64,000 bases of DNA from Nitrosomaritimum sp049414205 (GCA_049414205.1 JBMSGE010000002.1:1-64000), one strand, 5' to 3'. Shown: positions 1-9,257, numbered from the stretch's first letter. Made by a program: numbers and translations. The notes: a model not told the origin generated them from the sequence alone.

Positions 1-221
1 AAGTAGAGGCAAGACAGCTTGCCGCCCAAGCTGAAGGTCTAGCAGCAGCAAACATTGCAGAAGCAAATGGTGAAGCAGAGGCAATTAAAATCATCAACCA
101 AGCCCTTGCCGAAAATCCAAATTACTTAGAGTGGCTTAAAACACAAGAATGGGATGGAAAACTACCTCTTGTCGTAGGAGATGGTGGAACTCCATTTATT
201 CAAATTCCAATGTCCCCATAG
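1..221 (+). CDS. SPFH/prohibitin-family protein, C-terminal end (partial)
   Basis: The window opens inside this gene; the open frame (codons starting at base 3) runs 72 codons to a TAG at 219-221. The visible tail is rich in Ala, Glu and Gln (ARQLAAQAEGLAAANIAEA), followed by a region ending in TPFIQIPMSP. An Ala/Glu-rich coiled coil followed by a short hydrophobic tail is typical of SPFH/band-7 (prohibitin, HflK/C-like) membrane-scaffold proteins. The SPFH domain lies outside the window, so the family call rests on the tail only. Confidence 0.55.
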   Translation, partial: VEARQLAAQAEGLAAANIAEANGEAEAIKIINQALAENPNYLEWLKTQEWDGKLPLVVGDGGTPFIQIPMSP

Positions 222-223
222 GA

Positions 224-520
224 TTATTCTGTTTTAGACTTTTTCCGTACTGAATCATACATTGCAAGAAATTGTTCTGGTTCCTTTTGCCTGTAAAACT
301 TTGCCAGACGATTGATTTCTTTTAAAGATATTTCCTCACCCTTATGTTCAAAGTATTCTTTTACAATTTCAAACTGACTTTTATCAATACTGTATCTCCT
401 CAGAGTATCATTCACTGATTTATTGCTAAGGTAATCAAAGATAACAAACCGATAAATCAGATATCCCGCTATGCCCAGAATTCCAACAATGGTAATGGGT
501 ATGATTACAGCAAAGGCCAT
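224..520 (-). CDS. small membrane-anchored hypothetical protein
   Basis: 98 residues with one N-terminal membrane helix (about residues 3-29, rich in Ile, Val and Gly), then a charged soluble part (SLKEINRLAKFYRQKEPEQF). It converges with the SPFH gene, with 2 bases between stops. I do not recognise a family. The soluble part looks helical and could be a small docking domain. Coding is supported by normal codon use and the clean membrane-anchor layout. Confidence 0.6.
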   Translation of the reverse strand: MAFAVIIPITIVGILGIAGYLIYRFVIFDYLSNKSVNDTLRRYSIDKSQFEIVKEYFEHKGEEISLKEINRLAKFYRQKEPEQFLAMYDSVRKKSKTE

Positions 521-561
521 ATGAGTAGTTAGACTTCTTTGTATTTCATTGTTTTTGAAAA

Positions 562-696
562 TCAGTGAGGTTTGTCTATAGGGTGAGGCGGGGTGTTTTC
601 ATCATGACAATCGCAACTGCACAAATGAGTTTCATGATTGTTAATACAATCTATGCATTCAAAATGCTTCCTAGTTTCACAGGCCGCGCAAATCAT
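562..696 (-). CDS. 44-residue Cys/His-rich microprotein
   Basis: ATG at 696 to TGA at 562. Six cysteines and several histidines are spaced as metal-binding pairs: CAAC, CIDC, CSCDC followed by H, then a Pro/His tail. The composition is not that of random AT-rich sequence. A similar 39-residue protein (CSCKCH, CPGC, CCHC) lies at 56405-56524. Probably a zinc-binding protein; no named family recognised. Confidence 0.55.
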   Translation of the reverse strand: MICAACETRKHFECIDCINNHETHLCSCDCHDENTPPHPIDKPH

Positions 697-741
697 ATCT
701 GAGATTAACTGAAGTAATGATAGATTTGAATTTTTTGGATG

Positions 742-1401
742 CTAATATCTAACTTCGCTCCTGTCAAGTAATTTTTCAGTCAGATCCACATATCCCTGAG
801 GATCTAAACTTTTAGCGAAATTCTTATCGACATTAATCAAGTATATGGAATGAAGTCGTGCATTTAGGATGTCATCGTAAGAGATTGGCGGATTTTTGTA
901 ATAGCGATCACATAGATCTTTTACTTTATCGATATCTTCTTTTTTCCGAGATTTGGGTGGAATAAGAAAAATTTTCGGGATAGGAATTATTCCTGTAACA
1001 GGAGTGGCAAGAGAGAATTTTGCGCAGTGTTTACTATAGCGAGCAATTTTACTCATTATTCTTGCAGTAGAATAATCAATGGTATCCAAAGCATGGTCAG
1101 GGGGAGTAAAACCCGTCTCAATCTCTATAATTGTGTCCCCATCACCTTTTTTGGCAAAAAGATCACATACCAGGATTTCGGAGACTTGTTTTTCTACGTT
1201 AACGGCATAGCCGTTTGCAATCAAATTGGCAGCGCAGATAAGCTCTAAAACAGAGTGGTTGATTTTGACTAGGTTTTTTTTGTACATCATAATTAGCTGG
1301 TCACGTACAAAATTTAGTTTAGGCCAATCTTTTTTTTCCAAATTGGATGAAAGTTGTTCAGTTACTTTATTGACATCGCCCTGAAATTTTTCTACGTCCA
1401 T
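742..1401 (-). CDS. hypothetical protein with possible PD-(D/E)XK nuclease-like core
   Basis: 219 residues, soluble. The central part has the order helix, strand with Asp (VCDLFAKK), then strand with an acidic pair (TIIEIETGF), reminiscent of the D...ExE active site of PD-(D/E)XK nuclease-fold proteins. An N-terminal helical region (to about residue 60) and a C-terminal region with no recognisable motif flank it. No restriction or CRISPR partner lies nearby, so a nuclease role is only a fold-based guess. ATG start; 120 bases separate it from the divergent gene at 1522. Confidence 0.6.
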   Translation of the reverse strand: MDVEKFQGDVNKVTEQLSSNLEKKDWPKLNFVRDQLIMMYKKNLVKINHSVLELICAANLIANGYAVNVEKQVSEILVCDLFAKKGDGDTIIEIETGFTPPDHALDTIDYSTARIMSKIARYSKHCAKFSLATPVTGIIPIPKIFLIPPKSRKKEDIDKVKDLCDRYYKNPPISYDDILNARLHSIYLINVDKNFAKSLDPQGYVDLTEKLLDRSEVRY

Positions 1402-1521
1402 TTGTTGGTAATTTGTGGGGTAGTTTAAGAACTAGATGGGAAAAATTTATCAAAAATATTTGAAGAAAAATTAGCTTTTCTTCATACCGGCTCTTAACAA
1501 CCTAAAACAAGACGGCATTTC

Positions 1522-2625
1522 GTGTTCAAAAATAGGATATTTTTAGGATTATTCGCAGCATTATTGCTTATTCCGTTAGCCTCAAATTCTGAGGCTGTAT
1601 TATGGGATTTGCAGATTCAGGCAAATGTAGAGAATTCTCCAATCTTTTCAGGTGAAAGACCCATTGTAACAGGCACAGTCATTGACCACGCATCAAAACC
1701 AGTGCCCAAAGCAACAATTAATGTAAAATCTGAATCAATTTCCATTACTACACATACTAGTCAATCAGGGGAATTTAGAGTAGAATTAGGAAAATATGAA
1801 AGACTACCTGGAAATTACATTGTTACCATTTCAGCATCAACCGATAAAGGAGATACAGGCATCAGCACCATACAATATCAGGTTAAAGGAGAATTATCAC
1901 CCACATCAGCAACCTCAGCAAAGTTAGCTACTCCTGAGGCTAAAAAATACCTTGAAGCAAGTCCAGAAGATTTTGATAAAAATCCAATAGGCTTCATGCT
2001 TTACAACTATTATCAAAAATTAAACAACGAATATCTGGAAGAGCAAAAAATTAGTGAAAAAATATCCGAACAACAAGAGGAGTTAGAGAAGCAATACAAA
2101 ATAGAGCAAAAACTTCGAGAAAAAGCAATTGAAGAGTATAATCCAGGGGCAGGGATTTTTTCAGGACCTCAATATGATAACTATGTCAATAGTTTAGATG
2201 AAAATGTAAGAGATGTTGTTGTAGAGCATTTGAATTTCACAAAGAATTTGGTTTATGAGGCTCAAATAGTAAGAGAAGAGGTTCTAAAGAATGGAGGAAC
2301 AGCAGAAGAAGCTCAAAAGGCATACTTGGAAAAAATAAGCACCTCAAGGGACATGATTGAGAATTTAGGAAGCAATTCAACAGAAACAAGTGAGCAGACT
2401 GAGACACAAGATATTGGAAAAAATTCTACAAAGACCAACACAGACTTTGAAGAAAGTTCATCCAGTCTTTTGAAAGATAATGAAAAAACACCCATACTAG
2501 TCAATGTTGATGGGACAATTATCGAAGTAGACTATAAGGAATCAGTATTTTTTGTAGAGATTAATGGTAAAGTTTTGCAATTTATTGTAGAAGATGAAAA
2601 AATAATTCAAATAAATGATTCTTAA
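1522..2625 (+). CDS. secreted protein with carboxypeptidase-regulatory-like (Ig-type) domain and coiled coil
   Basis: GTG start. Residues 1-25 form a signal peptide. Residues about 30-120 look like a carboxypeptidase regulatory-like/CNA-B beta-sandwich (VTGTVIDHASKPVPKATINV...). Residues about 165-215 are a charged coiled coil (EEQKISEKISEQQEELEKQY), followed by a Ser/Thr-rich linker and a short beta-rich C-terminal end. Likely exported and cell-surface associated. Such beta-sandwich surface proteins are common in these archaea; ligand or partner unknown. Confidence 0.7.
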   Translation: MFKNRIFLGLFAALLLIPLASNSEAVLWDLQIQANVENSPIFSGERPIVTGTVIDHASKPVPKATINVKSESISITTHTSQSGEFRVELGKYERLPGNYIVTISASTDKGDTGISTIQYQVKGELSPTSATSAKLATPEAKKYLEASPEDFDKNPIGFMLYNYYQKLNNEYLEEQKISEKISEQQEELEKQYKIEQKLREKAIEEYNPGAGIFSGPQYDNYVNSLDENVRDVVVEHLNFTKNLVYEAQIVREEVLKNGGTAEEAQKAYLEKISTSRDMIENLGSNSTETSEQTETQDIGKNSTKTNTDFEESSSSLLKDNEKTPILVNVDGTIIEVDYKESVFFVEINGKVLQFIVEDEKIIQINDS

Positions 2626-2626
2626 T

Positions 2627-3208
2627 TTATTGAAACGATTTTATCAATTCAATAATTTCACCAAGTAGCACATCATCAGGATTAACAAAGAAGGTTCCAA
2701 GTGCTGCAATAGTTACAAGAGAAATAGCACCCGCTATTCGTATTACAATATCTCGCTTGTTGTGTTTTTTTTGCTCTTTTGATAACCCTTCAAGTACTGT
2801 TTTTGCAATTTTTTTTGTGAGATCATCATCGTCAATAGTTACTCCATCTTTTTTGATGGGATTCAAATTGATGTCTTTAACAAAAGGGAAATTTTTTGCT
2901 TTGCAATCCTTACAATCTATATTTTTTATTGTAATTTTAAACAAAATACTAATGAAAAAAACAGAATAGATTGCCACTATGCTAAGAAAGGAAATCAATT
3001 CCCCTTGTACAAAGAGATAACCATAAACTAAGACAAAAAATCCCAAAGGAGGTAAGATAAAAACAAAATTATATTTTGCTCGCTGCGACTGAAAACTTCT
3101 CTTTTTGTAATTTTTTAATTGTAAAGAACCGCAATTTGAGCAGTGTTTTAAAGGACACACTTGTGTCAAATCATTGTATTCTGTCTGACACAAAGGGCAT
3201 TTTTGCAT
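2627..3208 (-). CDS. zinc-ribbon membrane protein
   Basis: 193 residues. The N-terminus carries two Cys pairs (CPLC... C..C..CSNCGS), a double zinc-knuckle/ribbon. Two membrane helices follow (about 47-67 and 72-92), then another Cys pair (IDCKDCKAK), a soluble charged loop, and a last hydrophobic helix near 150-175. It converges with the secreted protein gene (1 base between stops). Probably a membrane protein with cytosolic zinc-binding heads. Function unknown. Confidence 0.65.
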   Translation of the reverse strand: MQKCPLCQTEYNDLTQVCPLKHCSNCGSLQLKNYKKRSFQSQRAKYNFVFILPPLGFFVLVYGYLFVQGELISFLSIVAIYSVFFISILFKITIKNIDCKDCKAKNFPFVKDINLNPIKKDGVTIDDDDLTKKIAKTVLEGLSKEQKKHNKRDIVIRIAGAISLVTIAALGTFFVNPDDVLLGEIIELIKSFQ

Positions 3209-3342
3209 TTTTTCATATTACTCTGTCTCCTTTAAGAGACTTTTTAGTAGAATAGAGTATTCAAATGAAGAAAAGCAAGGTATGGTTTTTGTAAACAAAT
3301 CATAAAGATTCAGTTTTATTATATTAAAAAATAGAATCAAAG

Positions 3343-3687
3343 TTGGCAAAATCAATAATTTATCACAAATCATCTTGCATCACATGCAAAAAGGCGATTT
3401 CAGAGATAGATAGAATGAAAATAGATATTCAAAAAAGAGATTTCTTCAAAGAACCATTTTCAGAGTCAGAACTGAAAAAAATTATTAAATTATCTGGCCA
3501 AAAAGCCACAGAATTTTTACGAAAAAGGGACAAAATGTACAAAGAGTTGGATTTGGAAAACAAAAAATCTTCTGAAAATGAAATCATCAAACTCATGGTA
3601 AAACATCCAGGCCTCATTAAACGTCCCATAATCATAAAGCAAAATAAAACACTCGTAGGAAAAGTTGAGTCCGGAGACCTAAAATAA
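3343..3687 (+). CDS. ArsC/Spx-family thioredoxin-fold protein
   Basis: 114 residues, the usual length for ArsC/Spx proteins. The N-terminus has the redox-type motif C-I-T-C at about 12-15 in the ArsC position (YHKSSCITCKKA), followed by the strand and the segment with FLRKRDKMYKEL and LIKRPIIIK (the RPI motif with the conserved arginine and cis-proline of the family). TTG start. It may be a glutaredoxin-like reductase or a Spx-like redox protein. Arsenate as substrate is not implied. Confidence 0.8.
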   Translation: MAKSIIYHKSSCITCKKAISEIDRMKIDIQKRDFFKEPFSESELKKIIKLSGQKATEFLRKRDKMYKELDLENKKSSENEIIKLMVKHPGLIKRPIIIKQNKTLVGKVESGDLK

Positions 3688-3689
3688 AA

Positions 3690-3929
3690 TTATTTTTCGT
3701 TCTCAAAAATTCTAACTGCTTCTAGATGTGAGCAATTGGCTTTCAACCCTTTACCATGATGAAACTTGTAAAAATTTTTGAATCCAGGACATTCACAGGT
3801 ATCAGAAGTTACAAAATAGGATTTCTCAGGATCAGATGAAGATTTTATCTGATAAAGGTCATCATCTATTTTTTCAACACCGCCACTTTCGACAAGCTTT
3901 TTTGCTTTTCTAATGGTGTTGGCGCTCAT
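3690..3929 (-). CDS. SWIM-type zinc-finger protein
   Basis: I place the start at the ATG at 3929 (79 residues) instead of an upstream TTG at 3944. The pattern C-x-C (CECPG), a spacer of about 18 residues, then C-x-H (NCSHLEA) is the SWIM zinc-finger signature CxCxnCxH, which binds nucleic acid or protein. The N-terminal half has KKLVESGGV and YFVTSD strands. It is separated by 3 bases from the next minus-strand gene (stop 3948) and may share its transcript. Confidence 0.7.
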   Translation of the reverse strand: MSANTIRKAKKLVESGGVEKIDDDLYQIKSSSDPEKSYFVTSDTCECPGFKNFYKFHHGKGLKANCSHLEAVRIFENEK

Positions 3930-3947
3930 AAGGTAGAGATTCAAGTG

Positions 3948-4247
3948 TTATTTTTTATTCTTTATTTTTTTCATTACATTTGACCATTCTGCTTTGTCAT
4001 CTTTTCCTTGGGCTAATGCATTTTCGTACAAAAGATCAAAAGTCCAGGACAGAATTTCTCCCCATATTGCTTTTAGAGATTCATCATCAGTCCACAGTAC
4101 ACTTGTTTTTACGGCATTCATTGCCATGATGTTATTGGCATTTTTTGTGGGGTTTTTTGACCATTTTTCAAGCACTCGGTCACAAAAATCAAGAATATCC
4201 TTCTTTGTTAATGCCAGTTTGTCAGGCTCAAAAACAGTCTTTTTCAC
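3948..4247 (-). CDS. hypothetical helical protein
   Basis: 99 residues, mostly alpha-helical and soluble, with Trp residues (KWSKNPT, LSWTFDLLYENAL). It starts 3 bases upstream of the region occupied by the SWIM gene on the same strand, so the two may be co-transcribed. I do not recognise a family. Confidence 0.55.
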   Translation of the reverse strand: MKKTVFEPDKLALTKKDILDFCDRVLEKWSKNPTKNANNIMAMNAVKTSVLWTDDESLKAIWGEILSWTFDLLYENALAQGKDDKAEWSNVMKKIKNKK

Positions 4248-4400
4248 TGGAAATTCTTCTGGTTTGTACTAAATTAGATTTTTCTGTATTCTCATCTTTG
4301 ATGCTAAAACAGATCCCAAAGATGTATGAAATTATTAATAAACTAACTTAGATCCTTTGCATAATCAATTGTTATAAACTGAGATTCTAATTCGAAGTTA

Positions 4401-5456
4401 TTGGGATTAAAAAAATTCGTTGCGACAAGGATTGTCACGATGTTTGGCGTTTTAATGGTGACGTTGCTTCTTACCATTTCCCTAGTAGGTTCAAACATGG
4501 ACACCATTCTAAAGCAAGGGGTTGCATACAATGTAAGAACTGAGATTACCAGTGACCCTACAATTGCAAACAGCTTCTCATCAACAGAGGAATTTGATGC
4601 TCATATACAAAGTCAAATTGATCTTGCTACCGAAATTTTAGGGCTGGACGAACCATGGTATTCACCGCAAAGAATTGGTTTGACAATGTACAAGATACTT
4701 TTGCTTGACTTTGGTAATGCAACCTTCCTTACCAGCGATGCGGGATCCTCAGATGTTAGAGAAATTATTTTGGAAAAACTCCCACGAACAATACTGCTTT
4801 TCACAACAGCGACAATTATCATTTCAGTTATCGGAATTTTCCTCGGAGCACTGTCAGGAAGTAAAGTAGGTTCTGTTATCGACAGAATCACATCCAGTTT
4901 TGCAATCATTAGTTCTAGTTTTCCTGTTTGGTGGATTGGGATGTTGATGATATTTTTATTTGCCTTTGTATATCAAATTTTTCCAGCAAGAGCAACCCCG
5001 CCAATTCCATCATCGGATCCCAATTACATCATATCCTTGCTTTATCACATGACTCTTCCTTTGATAACAATTGTAATGATTGGGTTTGGAGCTTGGGCTT
5101 ACCTGGTAAGAAATTTCATGGTAGGTATCATGCAAGAAGATTTTATCATGTCAAAAAAGGTCATCGGGATAAGCAAAAAGAAAATAATCTACAGGCATGC
5201 TCTCAAGAATGCAGCCCCACCCATAGTAACAATTTTAGCTCTTAGTCTTTCAGGCTCCCTTGGAGGGGCAATTATCACCGAAGCAGTATTTGATTGGCCA
5301 GGAATGGGAAGATTGTATTTTGAAGCAATCACCGTAATGGATTTGCCTGTAATTATTGGTGCAACTTACATTTTGACTGTCTTTTTCCTAGTCAGTATTT
5401 TTATCGCCGATTTACTTTATGGTTATTTTGACCCCCGAGTGAGGACAGGTAATTGA
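4401..5456 (+). CDS. ABC transporter permease, OppB/DppB type
   Basis: 351 residues, TTG start. One N-terminal membrane helix (about 10-32), an external loop of about 90 residues, then five membrane helices (from about 125). The cytoplasmic EAA loop reads SKKVIGISKKKIIYRHALKN, with the conserved RHALKNA typical of OppB/DppB/NikB importers of peptides or nickel. The stop overlaps the next start by 4 bases, so the two permeases form one operon. No ATPase or substrate-binding protein lies beside them. Confidence 0.85.
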   Translation: MGLKKFVATRIVTMFGVLMVTLLLTISLVGSNMDTILKQGVAYNVRTEITSDPTIANSFSSTEEFDAHIQSQIDLATEILGLDEPWYSPQRIGLTMYKILLLDFGNATFLTSDAGSSDVREIILEKLPRTILLFTTATIIISVIGIFLGALSGSKVGSVIDRITSSFAIISSSFPVWWIGMLMIFLFAFVYQIFPARATPPIPSSDPNYIISLLYHMTLPLITIVMIGFGAWAYLVRNFMVGIMQEDFIMSKKVIGISKKKIIYRHALKNAAPPIVTILALSLSGSLGGAIITEAVFDWPGMGRLYFEAITVMDLPVIIGATYILTVFFLVSIFIADLLYGYFDPRVRTGN

Positions 5457-6820
5457 GTAGCATATCACCACAAGAAATTAAAAATGAATTTTTAAGAAGT
5501 AAGATTGGGATTGCAGGAATTACCATTTTGATGGTCCTTGTTACAATTTCAATAGTAGCAGTTGTCGCAATACCAAATGAAACCTTTAGTCAATGGAATA
5601 ATCCAGGTAACTGGATTTCATATCCAAAGGTTGCAATACCTGTATGGGTCAACCTCTTTTTGGTTGAAAAAATACCTGAGCATAAAATTTTAGACAACCC
5701 AATGGAAACAGTGCAGACATCAGGAGATATTTCGGCAGTATCCCATCAATTTGGATTGAATTTTGCATATGATGATTTCCCAAATGATTTCATTTACGAG
5801 TTTTCTGCACAGTATTCTGGAACTCCTCTTCTTGAAATATCAGTAATTAGACCTGATGGAACAGAATTGGAATTGCTAACTACTTCTTTACCATATTCAG
5901 AATCTATCACATCACATACGGAAAGAATCTTTTCTACTGATGAATCAATTCGAAAACAACTGTTCTTACAATCAGAACAATTTGATTTTTCATTAAATAG
6001 ATTATCTGCAGAGGATATTGTCTTTTCACAAACTACAGAACATCGGCCATTAAAGGGAGATTATGTATTTTTTGTGAATCTTTACGGAATAAATTCTGAA
6101 AACAAAATTTCTGAATCTACTCTGATTGTTGGAGGTAAGGCCTTTGGCATTATGGGTACAGATGAATTAAGGCGAGATTTGGCAATAGGACTGTTATGGG
6201 GAACACCGCTGGCATTGTTCATAGGAATTGTAGTGGCTATTGCATCAGTTGTTATGGGCCTGCTTTATGGAGTATATGCAGGATACAGGGGTAAAAAAAC
6301 TGACGAGGTGATGATGAGGTTTAATGACGTCATCTATGCATTACCTGCCCTACCGTTTTTGATTATCTTATCAGTTACAATCAGTAACAGTATTTTCTTG
6401 ATGATAGGATTTCTAACAATTTTTGGATGGGTTGGAGTAGCAAAGGTTTCAAGAAGTATGGCACTTCAGATCAAAACTAGAGGATACATCGATGCAGCCG
6501 AAATGATGGGTCAAAAAAGATCTAAAATAATTTTAAGGCATATTTTGCCTCAATTATTACCATATGCGTTTGCAAGTATTGCCATATCAGTTCCCGCTGC
6601 AATTACTACAGAAGCTGGACTGAGTTTTCTGGGTTTGGGAGATCCCTCGTTTCCAACATGGGGGCAGATTTTGCATGATGCAAATGTCTACGGTGCGGCA
6701 TCAAGAGGATTATGGTGGTGGATTATGCCTCCTGGCGTAATGATAGCAATTACAGGATTAGCTTTTGTTTTCATCGGAAATGCTCTAGATGTGATTGTGA
6801 ATCCAAAGCTTAGAAGATAG
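5453..6820 (+). CDS. ABC transporter permease, OppC/DppC type, with large extracellular insert
   Basis: 455 residues against about 280-300 for typical OppC. TTG start overlaps the previous gene by 4 bases. After the first membrane helix (about 18-40) come roughly 190 residues of hydrophilic, beta-rich sequence before the core permease (five helices from about 240). The EAA loop is clear (GYIDAAEMMGQKRSKIILRH), so pairing with the upstream OppB-type subunit is expected. The insert could be a fused substrate-capture domain, which would explain the missing binding protein; that is inference. Confidence 0.85.
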   Translation: MSSISPQEIKNEFLRSKIGIAGITILMVLVTISIVAVVAIPNETFSQWNNPGNWISYPKVAIPVWVNLFLVEKIPEHKILDNPMETVQTSGDISAVSHQFGLNFAYDDFPNDFIYEFSAQYSGTPLLEISVIRPDGTELELLTTSLPYSESITSHTERIFSTDESIRKQLFLQSEQFDFSLNRLSAEDIVFSQTTEHRPLKGDYVFFVNLYGINSENKISESTLIVGGKAFGIMGTDELRRDLAIGLLWGTPLALFIGIVVAIASVVMGLLYGVYAGYRGKKTDEVMMRFNDVIYALPALPFLIILSVTISNSIFLMIGFLTIFGWVGVAKVSRSMALQIKTRGYIDAAEMMGQKRSKIILRHILPQLLPYAFASIAISVPAAITTEAGLSFLGLGDPSFPTWGQILHDANVYGAASRGLWWWIMPPGVMIAITGLAFVFIGNALDVIVNPKLRR

Positions 6821-7135
6821 CTAGTTGTTAAAATCAAAATTACGTATTTTATCTATTGTAGAGTCACTTAGTTTTACCGTAAAGGTAGCATGACTTGGAT
6901 CTTTAGATTCGGATAGCAATTCAGCAAATTTTACTTTTTCAGGAGAAGCACTATCAGATTCACCTACACATAAAGGGAATTTTTTCATATTGATGTTTTG
7001 GGTTTGTAGATAGTCTATGAATTTTTTATAGTTATTGGCTTCATTCCAATGTGTGTTTTTTTCCTCACATGCACCAATCCAAACATCCAAAGTATTTTGA
7101 TAAATTACTTTTTTTCGTAAATCATCTAGAGTCAT
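6821..7135 (-). CDS. conserved-looking hypothetical protein
   Basis: 104 residues, soluble, mixed alpha/beta, with no Cys cluster or membrane segment (motifs VWIGACEEKNTHW, FPLCVGESDSASPEKV). Its stop abuts that of the OppC permease (tail to tail). Next upstream on the same strand is the Gly-rich zinc-ribbon membrane protein, 9 bases away, so co-transcription is likely. Family not recognised. Confidence 0.55.
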   Translation of the reverse strand: MTLDDLRKKVIYQNTLDVWIGACEEKNTHWNEANNYKKFIDYLQTQNINMKKFPLCVGESDSASPEKVKFAELLSESKDPSHATFTVKLSDSTIDKIRNFDFNN

Positions 7136-7144
7136 GATAGATGA

Positions 7145-7465
7145 TTAAAAATCAGCACGCTGCATCTTGGAGCCACATCTTGGACATGCTCCACCACCAT
7201 GTTTGTTATTACAAACTAGACAGACATACTTTACTTTAGCACTGCCTCCTGAGCCAGATCCAAAGAATCCGCCTCCTCCTCCTGAACCAGAGTCACCATA
7301 TCCACCCATTCTACTCATAGCACGTCTTCTCAACAATAGAGGGAATACGATGAAAATTCCCAAAGCAGCAGCCAAACCATATGGAAATGGCAAAATCATT
7401 TGTAAGCCTATACTGATGGCTAATGACGCAAATAAGAAAATCAAGTAAGTTTTGAAATTGAACAA
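7145..7465 (-). CDS. membrane protein with Gly-rich linker and C-terminal zinc ribbon
   Basis: 106 residues, TTG start. Two membrane helices (about 5-25 and 28-46), a Gly/Ser-rich linker (GYGDSGSGGGGGFFGSGSGG), then a zinc ribbon with CLVC and CPRCGSKM. The layout suggests a membrane-tethered zinc-ribbon adaptor. The Gly-rich low-complexity linker stands out in this AT-rich genome. Confidence 0.65.
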   Translation of the reverse strand: MFNFKTYLIFLFASLAISIGLQMILPFPYGLAAALGIFIVFPLLLRRRAMSRMGGYGDSGSGGGGGFFGSGSGGSAKVKYVCLVCNNKHGGGACPRCGSKMQRADF

Positions 7466-7546
7466 TTTATAGAAAATACCTTTAAAATCCTTATAAAGTT
7501 TTGTCAGTATTTCTCAAATTACCATCATAAAAAATCAAATTTTTAA

Positions 7547-7945
7547 TTAAACAATTTCAAGTTTTATGGAATTTCCTTTACTATCCCATGCAAAAATATC
7601 CTCATCACCATATGGGAATTGGACAATTAAGGATACAAGTCCGAAAAAATTATGGAGATCAGTCAGAGAGGGTTCAGCTGAGCCACTTGGATGGGAATGT
7701 ACAATTCCAACATAGCTCATATCAAATGGCAAAAAGGAATGTGGAAAGCCTGCAAATGTAGGACCTGTATGGCTAAACGGTGGAATTACTAGTCCATCAA
7801 TCAAAATATTGCCTTTTTTGGATTTTCCCTTTAAAATTAGAATGCTTTCGTTTGGATGTTTTATCTTGCAATAAGATGAAATGCTATCTACGACATCCTG
7901 TTTTAATGAAACGCTTCGTTCATAGTTTTTCTTTTTAAAGAGCAT
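7547..7945 (-). CDS. JAMM/MPN-domain metalloprotease-like protein
   Basis: 132 residues, the size of a bare MPN+ domain. The full JAMM zinc motif is present: Glu33 (NESILIL), then H83-S-H85-P-S-G with Asp96 exactly ten residues after the second His (HxHx10D). In the family this set binds catalytic zinc and removes ubiquitin-like modifiers or cleaves small substrates; archaeal relatives act on SAMP-type modifiers. No ubiquitin-like or E1 gene is in the window, so the substrate is open. It lies 25 bases from the coiled-coil gene on the same strand. Confidence 0.82.
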   Translation of the reverse strand: MLFKKKNYERSVSLKQDVVDSISSYCKIKHPNESILILKGKSKKGNILIDGLVIPPFSHTGPTFAGFPHSFLPFDMSYVGIVHSHPSGSAEPSLTDLHNFFGLVSLIVQFPYGDEDIFAWDSKGNSIKLEIV

Positions 7946-7970
7946 AACAATGATTTTTCCATAATACTAT

Positions 7971-9257
7971 TTAATTTTCAGCCGGTCTCACAATATTATA
8001 GCGAGTGCTTGAAAACTTTTTGAGCATATTTTCAATTTCATTTATTTTATTTGGCATTTTTTCCTTGTTTTCCTTAATATCTTTTTGAAAGGAAGCAATT
8101 TTAGATTCAGTATCAGTTTTTTGTTCAATTATTTTTTTCAAATTATTTTCCAATTCTAAAAGCTCGGCATTATCAAAAGCAGATATTTGGTTTTGAATTT
8201 CCTTTCTTTTTTCGTTATAATTTTTGACTTTGTCAATAAATCCTTCAAGGCTTTCTTCAGTTTCAGTAAGATGAGACATGGTTTTTTCAACATCTTTAAC
8301 AGAAATAGAACCAGAAGTAATTCCTTTTCGAACATTTTCCAAAATTACAATAATAGAATCTTTGTTAGATGGTAATAATACCTCTATTGGATCACTGATT
8401 AATTGAGACAGTAGTGTTTTTTGCTCCTTGTCTAGAGAAGAGGCATATTCATACCGTCCTAAAGGTCTAGATATTTTTGTAAATTGTGAATCAACCTCAT
8501 TTTTTATTTTGGTTTTTGTGGTACTGAATGAAGACAATGTTTCATTTAATTTGATAAATTCAGAGTAACTTTCACTTGATTTTATTTTTTCAATGGCATT
8601 TTGTGCAGTTTTTATTTTTTCATCAAATAATCCCAGATTGTTTTTTAATTCTAGTATTCTCTGGTTTTTTGAGATAGTGTCATCTTGGGTCTGTTTAATT
8701 TCCTTTAGTGAATTTAAGATATTTTCAGAAGTAGTGTTACTGTCTTGAAAATTTTTAATTAAATTCTGAATTTCCGTGTTGTGTGAATTCATATCAGATA
8801 AAATCTCCTTTAGGTTTTCGGCATATTTTTTTGCAAAAATATGAATTACTCTAGTTTGTCTTCCAAGAACATCACCCATTTTTTTTAATCTTTGATTTAG
8901 AATATTGCTCATTTCAATTACATCATCTAGTGATGAAATATCAGGTAGTGGTGAAGATTCTTTTTTTATTATTTCAATAACTTGTTTTTTTCCACGTACA
9001 ACAATTATTCTAAGATGTTTGTCAATGTCATCGACCTTCAAATCATCCTTTTCAAGGGTTTTCCCTATACTTCCAAGTTCTTTAATTAAAGGAGAAATTT
9101 GTTTATCAAGTGCTTTAATTTCTGCAAGTGTCTGAGTAGTGCGAAGTTTTAACAAATCAGAGGTAATTTTTTGTACATCAGATAATTGAATCTCCTTTTG
9201 TTGTGGGACTTCTTCTGGAGGCTTTTCCTCTTTTTTCTTACCCCATCCAAACACCAT
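7971..9257 (-). CDS. long coiled-coil protein
   Basis: 428 residues, almost wholly charged and heptad-like (for example LKEIKQTQDDTISKNQRILE and FQKDIKENKEKMPNKI). It has a Lys/Glu/Pro-rich N-terminus and no membrane helix, Walker or zinc motif. Coiled-coil content suggests a structural or SMC-hinge-like scaffolding role, but no SMC head is present. It lies upstream of the JAMM gene with a 25-base gap, so the pair may be one transcript. Function not recognised. Confidence 0.65.
   Translation of the reverse strand: MVFGWGKKKEEKPPEEVPQQKEIQLSDVQKITSDLLKLRTTQTLAEIKALDKQISPLIKELGSIGKTLEKDDLKVDDIDKHLRIIVVRGKKQVIEIIKKESSPLPDISSLDDVIEMSNILNQRLKKMGDVLGRQTRVIHIFAKKYAENLKEILSDMNSHNTEIQNLIKNFQDSNTTSENILNSLKEIKQTQDDTISKNQRILELKNNLGLFDEKIKTAQNAIEKIKSSESYSEFIKLNETLSSFSTTKTKIKNEVDSQFTKISRPLGRYEYASSLDKEQKTLLSQLISDPIEVLLPSNKDSIIVILENVRKGITSGSISVKDVEKTMSHLTETEESLEGFIDKVKNYNEKRKEIQNQISAFDNAELLELENNLKKIIEQKTDTESKIASFQKDIKENKEKMPNKINEIENMLKKFSSTRYNIVRPAEN

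Noticed and set aside
7167..7448. Pro-rich plus-strand frame opposite the Gly-rich zinc-ribbon gene
   Set aside because: Mirror of Gly codons (GGN to CCN) on the opposite strand; not a real gene.
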